NCBI GenBank assembly: GCA_017463985.1
Contig: JAFUEH010000004.1
Coordinates: 1 to 64,000 of the forward strand
Direction of reading: 5' to 3'
DNA length: 64,000 nt
Source of the DNA: Eubacterium sp.
GTDB taxonomy: Bacteria > Bacillota > Clostridia > Oscillospirales > Acutalibacteraceae
The notes under the pieces were generated by a model, which was not told the DNA's origin, made no database searches, and saw nothing but the letters and a program-made list of their open reading frames with translations. Position numbers and translations under genes: made by a program. Below, in pieces: positions 19,096 to 27,200 of this stretch; positions within the stretch are counted from its first letter, which is position 1, and each line of letters begins with the position of its first letter.

Positions 19096-19572
19096 ATGGC
19101 TAAAAAAGAGGATAAAACGAATGTCATGCGTTTGCTGGAGCAAAAGGGGATCGCTTACCAAAGCTATGCGGTCGACAACATGACAACGAATGCCCGAGAG
19201 GTAGCGAAAACGCTTGGCGCGCCGCCGGAGCACTTGTACAAAACGCTGGTCACGGTTGGCAAATCCGGCGAGCATTACGTATTTATGGTACCGGCTGAAA
19301 ATGAGCTGGATTTAAAAAAAGCCGCCAAGGCGGTAGGGGAGAAGAGTATTGAAATGCTGCCGCAAAAGCAGCTGCTGCCGCTGACCGGCTACATACACGG
19401 CGGTTGTTCACCGATCGGTATGAAAAAGCAGTTTTTGACGACGATCCACTGTAATGCCAAGCAGGCGGAGCATATCTTTTTCTCAGCCGGCAAAATCGGC
19501 AGACAGGTTTGCCTGCCGCCACAGCAGCTGGAAAAAATGTTGTTGCTGCAATATCAGGACATTATAAAATAA
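19096..19572 (+). CDS. ybaK: YbaK family Cys-tRNA(Pro)/Cys-tRNA deacylase
   Basis: A 158-residue single-domain trans-editing protein that hydrolyses mischarged Cys-tRNA-Pro. It has the core LYKTLVTVG containing the catalytic lysine, and GGCSPIGMKKQF near residue 100. The ATG at 19096 is preferred over upstream in-frame codons that lie inside nfo. It is the last gene of the 17-kb plus-strand run and is followed directly by a strong terminator. Confidence 0.93.
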   Translation: MAKKEDKTNVMRLLEQKGIAYQSYAVDNMTTNAREVAKTLGAPPEHLYKTLVTVGKSGEHYVFMVPAENELDLKKAAKAVGEKSIEMLPQKQLLPLTGYIHGGCSPIGMKKQFLTTIHCNAKQAEHIFFSAGKIGRQVCLPPQQLEKMLLLQYQDIIK

Positions 19573-19587
19573 CTACCGGAGATAGTG

Positions 19588-19622
19588 AAAGCCCTGCTCA
19601 GATCAAAGCTGAGCAGGGCTTT
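19588..19622. terminator. Bidirectional intrinsic terminator
   Basis: A perfect 14-bp inverted repeat AAAGCCCTGCTCAG / CTGAGCAGGGCTTT with a seven-base loop, flanked by A and T. It sits between convergent ybaK and the alpha-galactosidase gene and can serve both strands. Confidence 0.9.
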
Positions 19623-19625
19623 CTC

Positions 19626-21350
19626 TTATCCTTTTGAAATTCTGTATGCCTTGACGCCGTGCTTCGGGATCGTGACGGCGATCTTGTCGTGTGTGAAACG
19701 GTCATCGCTCCATAAATCATGAATTTCATAACCGGTCGCGGAGCGCTCAAACTGCAGATATTGATCCTCTCTCAGTGTGTTCAGGTCAAAATCAATCGGT
19801 TTGGTTTTTCCGCTTTTATTGAAGAAGCACAGTGCCGTATCACCGTTGGCCAGCGGACGGGCGATAATGTCGATCGGGCCGGCCTTACCGATTTTTTTAG
19901 CTGGCTTGACGAGCGGATCCTGATCGATGAGGATCAAGCTCTTATTCGTGACGATATCCAAAATGACAGCGCTCTTTTTAGAGCCGTCCTGCAGCTTGCG
20001 GATATCGTTCCCAAGCACCAGCGGTGCGGCCATCATGCACCACAGGGTGAAATGGCTCTTGTTTTCCTCCGGCGTCAGCTTACCGTTACCGACCTCCAGC
20101 ATATCCGGATCATTGACATGACCGGGGGAAGCGTAGCGATACAGCTTGATCGTACGGTTATACAGTGCCGTTATACTGCGCCAGTTCGGGAAAATATCCA
20201 GCGTGGTGCGCCACATATTGCCGGCCTTTGCACCCCAGTTCCACGGTGCGGCAAAGCCCCATTCACAGATGGAGTAAGTAATGGGCTTTTCCTCTCTGTG
20301 CGTATAGGCGGCCCAATCGGCAGAAGCCTCCTTGAGCGCCTGCCCCATACGCTTATACTGTATGTAAGAGGAATCGGCAGGCGTAACGACCGGATTGCAG
20401 AGCGTGATTTTATTTTTGCCTGCCTTCAGCGTAACGGTGAGCTGGAGTCTGGCGTCCGGCGTAAAGGAACGGCCGGCAGGAAAATGCGCTTCATGCAGCT
20501 TTCCGTTGACCAGTACCTGCATATACTGACGGCTGTTCAGCAAATTTTTCTTATTATGAATCGTTAAAATATAGGTGCCGCCTGCGGCTACGTCAAAGGT
20601 GAAGGTCGCTGTGCCGGCGGCGTGATTCAAAAAGCCAATGCCTTTGCCGCTTGGCAGGTCCTTAACCTTGACGATTTTTGCACGGCCGGTGAATTTTGCA
20701 TCACGCGGCGTCAGCTTGATTTGGGAATGATTCCCGGGTTGGTTGAGATCAAGATACTCAATGATCGGCGTTGAGCCGCTCAGGCGCTGATGATGGCAGA
20801 AATCGTATTTCCAGTATTCCACGCCCCATGAAGCAATTGTTTTGGCGTCCAGCACCTCATTACCGAGCGACGCAGGCAGATCCTCGCAGGTATGCGTTCC
20901 GTTAGAGGAATACAGCCCCATCTTTAACCCCAGCGCATTGATCTTTCTGCACAGGGCTTCCATTCCTGACGGAAAGCTTTCTAAATCGCCCTGGAGCATA
21001 CCGTCGGCATTGCGCATAGAGCTTTGCCAGCAGTCGTCAATGTTGACATAGCGATAGCCTGCGTCCGCCAAACCGGTATCCACCATTGCCTGTGCGGTTT
21101 CTAAGATAGCCTCCTCGCTGATATGGTTACGCAGTGTGTTCCAGCTGGACCAGCCCATGATCGGCGTACCGTCAACACGGTTGTCATAATCCGGCTCTTT
21201 TTTGATATCGATCGTCAGCTTTTTCCTGCCGAGTGCCTTCAGCATACAAAGGGGACATTTCCCATCCGCCTTCATGGCTAAAAACCAGGTTATAAAGCCG
21301 ACAAGCAGAATGGCCAGCAGGGTAATCAGTACAATCAAAAACGCTGTCAT
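19626..21350 (-). CDS. Membrane-anchored GH27 alpha-galactosidase with inserted CBM-like module
   Basis: A 574-residue protein. Residues 3-26 form a membrane anchor, followed by a CPLC motif and a basic linker. The GH27 barrel starts near residue 62 (GTPIMGWSSWN, YVNIDDCWQ), with the nucleophile in YWKYDFC (D183) and the acid/base in RTTLDI (D385). Residues about 220-322 form a beta-sandwich (GGTYILTIH, then YMQVLVNGK) resembling CBM6/35. It is inserted inside the barrel rather than appended. The C-terminal beta domain follows. The enzyme should remove alpha-galactosyl residues at the cell surface. It overlaps the nucleotidyltransferase gene end by four bases and is last in the operon. Confidence 0.88.
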   Translation of the reverse strand: MTAFLIVLITLLAILLVGFITWFLAMKADGKCPLCMLKALGRKKLTIDIKKEPDYDNRVDGTPIMGWSSWNTLRNHISEEAILETAQAMVDTGLADAGYRYVNIDDCWQSSMRNADGMLQGDLESFPSGMEALCRKINALGLKMGLYSSNGTHTCEDLPASLGNEVLDAKTIASWGVEYWKYDFCHHQRLSGSTPIIEYLDLNQPGNHSQIKLTPRDAKFTGRAKIVKVKDLPSGKGIGFLNHAAGTATFTFDVAAGGTYILTIHNKKNLLNSRQYMQVLVNGKLHEAHFPAGRSFTPDARLQLTVTLKAGKNKITLCNPVVTPADSSYIQYKRMGQALKEASADWAAYTHREEKPITYSICEWGFAAPWNWGAKAGNMWRTTLDIFPNWRSITALYNRTIKLYRYASPGHVNDPDMLEVGNGKLTPEENKSHFTLWCMMAAPLVLGNDIRKLQDGSKKSAVILDIVTNKSLILIDQDPLVKPAKKIGKAGPIDIIARPLANGDTALCFFNKSGKTKPIDFDLNTLREDQYLQFERSATGYEIHDLWSDDRFTHDKIAVTIPKHGVKAYRISKG

Positions 21351-22522
21351 AATAGTCCAATCTCCTTAAAATAAGCAAGCTCGCGCTGCGCCTTGCTATG
21401 TGTTTCATCACTGCCGATTTGTTTGGCGGTATGCGTTATATAATCTCTTTTGTATTTGAAATTATAAGCAATTCTGTATAGCCATGCGTAGGGAAGTAAA
21501 TAAGGCCGTCCTTCAATAAAGCGAATGTAGGGAATATTTTTAACCTGTTGATAGGAGGGAAACAGCAACCGTAGACGGGAGGCAAAGGAGGAGTTGACCT
21601 TTCCTTCCTCCAGTTCCTTGCGCTCAATCACCGCCGCTGTGCTGCGGTTGACATTCCCGAAAGCGCCGAAGGAGAGCAAAAATGCCTCCGTTTGTTCCGT
21701 ATCCAGTCCGTAGTCCTGTCCGTTGCCGAACCAGCGGTAACAGACGCTCAGTAGTACCTTGCCAAAGGTATCGAGTCCTTCCTCGCGCAGCTTGTCCAAA
21801 ACGCGGTCAAGGTCAACCTCAAAGGTACGGAGCATGACTGCCAGGTCTAATATCAGCTTGACGCCGGCGCCGTAAAACCAAAAATGGTGCGCAATATGGG
21901 TAATCAGATAGGCAAAGTGATAGTCGGTTTGCAGCGTGCCGCGAAAGCCGGTGAAATCAGCGTATTCCATTGCGTCAGAAAAGCATTGCTCGGCGTCGCT
22001 GTTGCCAACCTTGCCGCTGATGATTTTGGTGTGTACCTCGGTTTTAAAGCCGTCCGCTGTGTATTCGTATACCGGTCCGTTCGTGTGCACCGGCCGGATG
22101 CCGTTTTTTGACAGCAGCTCTTTCACGCGATCTCTGTCCTCCGGCGCAATCAGCAGGTCTACATCGCTCATCACGCGCGCCTGCGGCACAGGATAGTATT
22201 CCTTCAGCTCTGCGCCTTTAAAGAAAACGTGGCGTATGCTGTGTTCGCTCAGCAGCGTCGTTAAGCGCTCTGTCAGCGCTTGCTGCATATCGTAGCGAAT
22301 GATCGCCTCATAAAAATCGTCCTCAAAGCGCTTGAAAGCCTCCCTTGCAACGACCTCTTTATTGTGCGCTGTGTTGAGTACGCAGAATACGATCGCACTC
22401 AGATTATGGCTGTTGGCAATTTGATAGAGCCGCTGATAGTCAATATCAGTGCGTAGCGTCGCCGCTTCACTGCTAAGATAGCTACGGCACAGGGCAATTA
22501 AATAGCTGTATTCCTGCTTCAT
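21347..22522 (-). CDS. NTP_transf_5-type nucleotidyltransferase family protein
   Basis: A 391-residue protein of the uncharacterised nucleotidyltransferase family (PF14907-like). The core has FFKGAELKEYYP followed by the acidic catalytic motif VMSDVDLLI, with an all-helical C-terminal half. Substrate unknown; family members occur beside RiPP and PqqD-like genes. ATG 22522 overlaps the stop region of the upstream membrane protein; a GTG at 22543 is an alternative start. A second, diverged member lies at 59158-60276. Confidence 0.78.
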   Translation of the reverse strand: MKQEYSYLIALCRSYLSSEAATLRTDIDYQRLYQIANSHNLSAIVFCVLNTAHNKEVVAREAFKRFEDDFYEAIIRYDMQQALTERLTTLLSEHSIRHVFFKGAELKEYYPVPQARVMSDVDLLIAPEDRDRVKELLSKNGIRPVHTNGPVYEYTADGFKTEVHTKIISGKVGNSDAEQCFSDAMEYADFTGFRGTLQTDYHFAYLITHIAHHFWFYGAGVKLILDLAVMLRTFEVDLDRVLDKLREEGLDTFGKVLLSVCYRWFGNGQDYGLDTEQTEAFLLSFGAFGNVNRSTAAVIERKELEEGKVNSSFASRLRLLFPSYQQVKNIPYIRFIEGRPYLLPYAWLYRIAYNFKYKRDYITHTAKQIGSDETHSKAQRELAYFKEIGLL

Positions 22523-22523
22523 A

Positions 22524-23030
22524 TCAGCCAAAGACCGCTTCACCGATGATCAGTGACAGCACAGAGATGATCAGACCGGCGATGAAAACGCCGACACAGA
22601 TGACGCCAAAGCTCTTTTTCCTGTCCAGTCCGAGCAGAGAAGCCAGCAAGGCACCGGTCCAGCCGCCGGTTCCCGGTAATGGGATCGCCACAAAAATCAG
22701 CAGGCCCCATACGCCGTATTTGTCAATTTTATCACGCTTTTTGAGGGTGTGCTGCTCCAGCCAGATAATCGGCTTGCAGATGCCGGGAATTTTCTTTAGC
22801 CACTCAAAGATTTTATTGATCAGCAGTAGGATAAACGGAATCGGCAGGATATTGCCGAGAAAGCTGATCACAAAGCCGACAAAAGGATTCATGTTCAGCA
22901 GTACGATCGCCGTAAACATACCCAGTCTGCATTCCAACACCGGGAACAGGGAAATAATAAATACAACCAGCCAGTCAGGAATACCGTGGGCTGTTAAAAA
23001 CTCCTGTAGTGTTCTGCATATTTCCTGCAT
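22524..23030 (-). CDS. COG2426 small multidrug export-like membrane protein
   Basis: A 168-residue integral membrane protein with four to five hydrophobic segments. It has the family hallmarks FPVLECRLGMFTAIV in the first re-entrant region and IPLPGTGGWTGALLA in the second, a DedA/VTT-like repeat with conserved Glu, Arg and Pro-Gly-Thr-Gly. The family has been annotated as small multidrug export, but a substrate is not established. It lies between the Nudix gene and the nucleotidyltransferase gene on the minus strand. Confidence 0.85.
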   Translation of the reverse strand: MQEICRTLQEFLTAHGIPDWLVVFIISLFPVLECRLGMFTAIVLLNMNPFVGFVISFLGNILPIPFILLLINKIFEWLKKIPGICKPIIWLEQHTLKKRDKIDKYGVWGLLIFVAIPLPGTGGWTGALLASLLGLDRKKSFGVICVGVFIAGLIISVLSLIIGEAVFG

Positions 23031-23043
23031 AAATTACCTCATA

Positions 23044-23760
23044 TTATATATAATTATTTTCATCTAAGAAATCGCGTGCAGCCTGAAGGATATTTTTATC
23101 ATTCTCAAATTTAAGAAGATTGATCGCCTTATCGAAGGTCAGCCAAATATAATCCTCGATCTCAGAAGCCTGAATGACCGTGGACGTATCCTTGGTGGTA
23201 CCGACGAAAATCGAGACCATCTTTTCAATCCGATCGCGGATCTTATATTTTGAGACCGACTCAAACCCGTCCAGAATATGCAGATGAATACCGGTCTCCT
23301 CCAGCACCTCGCGATAGGCGGTTTCTTCCTTGGTTTCTCCCATTTCGATATGGCCCTTGGGGAAACCCCAGTTGGCGGAGCGCTTGTTCTTAATCAGCAG
23401 ATAGCGCACCTCGCCGCGAATATCGCGATAAACTACCGCGCCGCAGCTGCTTTCATAGAGGCATTCTATCCGGTAATCCGGAAAACGCTCCTCTATATTT
23501 ATATACATTTTTATATCGTTGATGATAAAGCGGGTGCTTTTCGGCGCCACTACCCAAACATAATGCTTTGTTTTCCTGTTAGCAATTACCGCGATGACGC
23601 GTCCGTCAAAATTCCTGACAGGATGATGGATACCCATAATAAAAGCAGTTTGATTTTCGTAACCGTAAACGGTGCCAAAATTGAGAGGATAGGTGCCGCC
23701 CGCATTATCATCAGAGCCGATCGGGTTTGTTACCCTTACCCTGACGTATTTTCCGAGCAT
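23044..23760 (-). CDS. Nudix hydrolase with pyrophosphatase-like N-terminal domain
   Basis: A 238-residue protein. Residues 1 to about 85 (NPIGS, YPLNFGTVYGY, GRVIAVIANR, KHYVWVVAP) resemble the small inorganic-pyrophosphatase-like proteins of Clostridia, but the DxDPxD metal motif of family I pyrophosphatase is not seen. Residues about 105-238 form a Nudix domain with a complete box at 136-158 (GHIEMGETKE..REVLEETGI). It likely hydrolyses a nucleoside-diphosphate derivative, with diadenosine polyphosphates the best guess. ATG 23760 follows GGTGGTG. First gene of the four-gene minus-strand operon. Confidence 0.82.
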   Translation of the reverse strand: MLGKYVRVRVTNPIGSDDNAGGTYPLNFGTVYGYENQTAFIMGIHHPVRNFDGRVIAVIANRKTKHYVWVVAPKSTRFIINDIKMYINIEERFPDYRIECLYESSCGAVVYRDIRGEVRYLLIKNKRSANWGFPKGHIEMGETKEETAYREVLEETGIHLHILDGFESVSKYKIRDRIEKMVSIFVGTTKDTSTVIQASEIEDYIWLTFDKAINLLKFENDKNILQAARDFLDENNYI

Positions 23761-23824
23761 GATTTCACCACCGATTTGGGCGTGTAACCGTCTAACTATA
23801 CCACGCCCATGATAACATGGTTCT

Positions 23825-23853
23825 ATTATACATAGATGTGGCGAAAATGTCAA
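23825..23853 (-). promoter_or_regulatory. Consensus sigma-A promoter of the Nudix operon
   Basis: On the minus strand: TTGACA (23848-23853), 17-bp spacer, TATAAT (23825-23830). Both hexamers are perfect. The leader to ATG 23760 is about 60 bases and contains a small GGGCGTG/CACGCCC stem. Confidence 0.85.
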
Positions 23854-23879
23854 ATTCCGTTTCACACAGGCAATGAAAA

Positions 23880-24062
23880 GGACCGTCTCAGCTGTCCACA
23901 GCGTGTCGAAAAGTCAGATAATCAAATTCGACACACTAGGAGACTTTTGAAAAAGATGCAGAATTCCGTTTTTTGCGAGCGGGAGCTGTACTTATGTACC
24001 GCCCCCGAGCAAAAGACGGAAAACGCCAAAAGCCTTGCTAGTTCAATGCTAGCAAGGCTTTT
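23880..24062. other. Array of three hairpins in a non-coding spacer
   Basis: Three consecutive inverted repeats lie here: GTGTCGAA/TTCGACAC (23903-23910 with 23927-23934), a long imperfect stem spanning about 23964-24021 centred on GTACTTATGTAC, and a perfect 14-bp terminator-like stem (24028-24062). No supported coding frame. It could be a small structured RNA with its terminator or a non-autonomous repeat element. Confidence 0.45.
24028..24062. terminator. Strong symmetric hairpin, likely terminator
   Basis: Perfect inverted repeat AAAAGCCTTGCTAG / CTAGCAAGGCTTTT with loop TTCAATG. It works in either direction and could end a transcript of the hairpin array. Confidence 0.6.
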
Positions 24063-24171
24063 AAAGCAGTTTGGACGTTGTGATATATGAATTTGTCTGT
24101 AGTTTGCTTCTACGAACATTTACCTAGCGCCATCAGAAATCCGGCGTGTTTATGCGCTTTTTCGACAGTCT

Positions 24172-24200
24172 CAAAAAAGGACACAGCCGAAGCTGTGCCC
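24172..24200 (-). terminator. Intrinsic terminator of the giant secreted protein gene
   Basis: On the minus strand a GGGCACAGC-TTCG-GCTGTGTCC hairpin is followed by TTTTTT. It lies 30 bases beyond the stop codon at 24232. Confidence 0.85.
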
Positions 24201-24231
24201 TTTGTCTTATCGTTGCGGATGGTTTAGATGA

Positions 24232-27200
24232 TTATCCGGCGAGTGCTTGGAGAAGTTCTACCAGGCTCTGGATAACTTCATCGGTATCACCCTGGAGTAA
24301 GCCGAGTACCTGGTCAACAACACCGGCTACTGTTTCGCTGGCGCCGCCGAGGAGGCCGGCTACCAGTGAGCTTACTGCATCGTAGTTATCCTTATAGTTG
24401 ATGGTTTCAACTAAGAAGCGGAGTACGGTGATCAATGCTTCGTCCTCGTCGGCTTCTACAGCGATTCTGCCGCCGTAGGTAGCTACCTGAGAGGTTGCGT
24501 TCATCTGATATTCACCGCAGCTTGCCAGCTTGAGCCAATCAATTTCAGGCAGCTCAATGCCGAGCGGCTGCCCGCTGATCTTGATGACCTTCAGTACGCT
24601 GTTGATCGTACCAACTACGTTGTCGGCGCCAACCAGCGGCTTTAAGGTACCGGAGAGGTCATACAGATCGAACTTGCTGACGCTGAGGCCAACCTTATCC
24701 TTGAGAAGCTTCGGAACATCTAAGCCGGCAGCCTTCAGAACGGAGTTCACGTCAACGATCGGTCTGAGGGCATCAAGGAGAGCTGATACCGGTGTCAGCA
24801 GGTTTTCAACCAGCTGGATCAGGCCGTCATTACCGAAGAACAGTGCCAGGTTCGGAAGAATGTTCGCTACTACCTCTAACGGAGCGGCAAGAATATCTTC
24901 TACCTTATCCCACAGCGGATTGAGAATATCAAGAAGTAAGCTATCGTACTGCTTGAAGCAATCCTCTCTGTACTGATACTGGGTCTTGATGTTGTATACA
25001 CCGAGTGCCTCAAGGAGAGGAACGATCGTCGAGGTGTATCCGTCAGAACCCGGGATGCTGACAAGGTCAAACAGGTTGAGCGAAGCGTCGTTCAGGATGA
25101 CGTCAAGTACGCCAAACAGCGGACGGAGAACGGCCGTTAATGCACGCAGGAAGCTGTCTCTGTCGGTAACGCCGAAGTGCAGGTTTTCTGCCTTCACGTT
25201 CTTCCAGGAGCCGGCGCTTCTGATAGTGCCGGCAGCGTCTGCATACGTTCTGCCGTACTTTTCGTTGGTCAGCAGTGCAGCCACATTGCCTGTTGTAAAG
25301 TCAATGTCTGTCATCGCCAGGATGTTGGTTAAGGTGTTGTCGCCAACTTTTACGCCTTCAACAGCACCGTACAGGCCAGTGGCAATCTTCGCTACCAGGT
25401 CATCCTTATAAAGATTGTCTTCTACCAGCTTGGTCAGACCGCCTTCCAGCAGGCCGCCAATCAGACCGTCGAGCATCGGAGCCAGCTGACGGCAGAAGTC
25501 CTCGTCGAGGTCGCCAAAGCTGAATTCATAATCGCCGATCTTGAAGTTTCTGTAATCGAAGAAGCTATCGGTCGGTTCACCGCACAGGAGATAGAAGATT
25601 GCGCGAACGATGTCGTCCTTATCTGCCTGAGCGATCTGATCAAAGATGCTTTCCACAATGCTCTTCAGCGTTGCATTGTTCTTGATTGCATCCAGACCGG
25701 TAATCATTTCCTTCAGTACCTGTGCATTCTTGATCAGTACGTCAGCCACATAGCGCAGAACCGCTACGAGCACTTCGCCCTGATTTGCCTGCACCTGAAG
25801 GGTGGTGTAAGCGCCTTCATCGTTGAGCGCCTTGCTGGCAACGGTCTTAACCACGCCGTGCTTAGCAATGTCAGCCCAGGTGAATTCCGGCAGCGTAATG
25901 CCGAGCTTATCCTTCAGCAGGTTGATAACCAGCGGAATCACGATCTCGTGAATGTTGCTGGCGGCCAGGTTGCTCAGATCAAGCTGAATGTCAGCCTCAA
26001 TGCCAAGCTTATCAGCCAACAGATCGGAAACGATCGTGCCAAGATCCTTCTTGGTGATCATGTAGATCAGTTCGTCAATATCCAGACCGTTCTTAGCCAG
26101 AACGCCAAGTAAGCCGTCCTTCGCCGTGATCGGAGCCAGGAGATTGCCGACTGCCTGCTCAACGCCGCCGTTATCAATGAAGTAAGCAACGTTCGGCAGG
26201 ATTGCCGTTAAGGTGTCGAACGGCTTATCAACCAACTTGTTGAGAAGACCGCCGATCGGCTTGAGGATGTTGATGATCAGGTTATCCTTAGCCTTTGCAT
26301 AATCTGCTTTGTATTCCTTATAGGTCTTGATGTCGTCGCAGAGGAACGCCTCAAGGATCGGAATGATAGCGCTTTCGTAACCGTTCGTGCCGAAGCCGAT
26401 GTCAACGCCGGCCAGCAGATCCTCGATGTCCTTCGCCACTGCGTCAACGTCAATTTCCAGAATGCTCTTTCTCGTTCTGTTGTCGTTGAACTGAATGTTA
26501 TGGCTCTGAAGCGTTACCAGGAAGGTGCCGTTCTTCAGCTCGTAGGTGAGAGTTGCGCCGTTTTCGCCTTCGCCAAGCTCGGTGGAGCCCTTGACAGCTA
26601 AGCTGTTCAGCAGACCTCTGATGTCGATCTTGGTAATGTCAAGCTTGTTTTCTGCCAGCAGAACGCCGAGTACGTTGTTCAGCGGACGGAGTGCAGCGGC
26701 CAGACCCTTGATGAAGCCGTCCTGTGCGCTGGCGGAGCCGTTCTTGAAGCCCCAGTTAACGCTGGTGACCTTATCCCAGCTCTTCGCTGACTTCAGCGTG
26801 GAAGCAGCGCTGCTGTAGGTTGGACCGTAGCTCTTGTCGGTGAGGTAAGCAGCCACGCCGGCAGGGGATACGTCAAGGCTGAGTGCGCCGAGTACGGTAA
26901 CAACGGTGTCGTTGCCGGTCAGTGCGCCGTAGAGTGCCTTGGCAATCGTTGTGATAATTTCGTTCGTGTAAAGGTTGTCGCGAACCAGTGCGTCAAGTCC
27001 TTCAATATCCGTTACGCCAAAGCCGTTGAGCAGCGGGAATACATTCTTAACGATGTTGTCGAGCTGACCGACGGCCTTGTTGGCCTTGTAATCGTTAATG
27101 CCCTTAGGATAGGTGAAGGTGTTGGTGAGCTTACCGGCATATTCCTTGAAGGTCCAGTAAACCTCAACCGGGCTGTTGACTGCGCTGATCACTTCTGACA

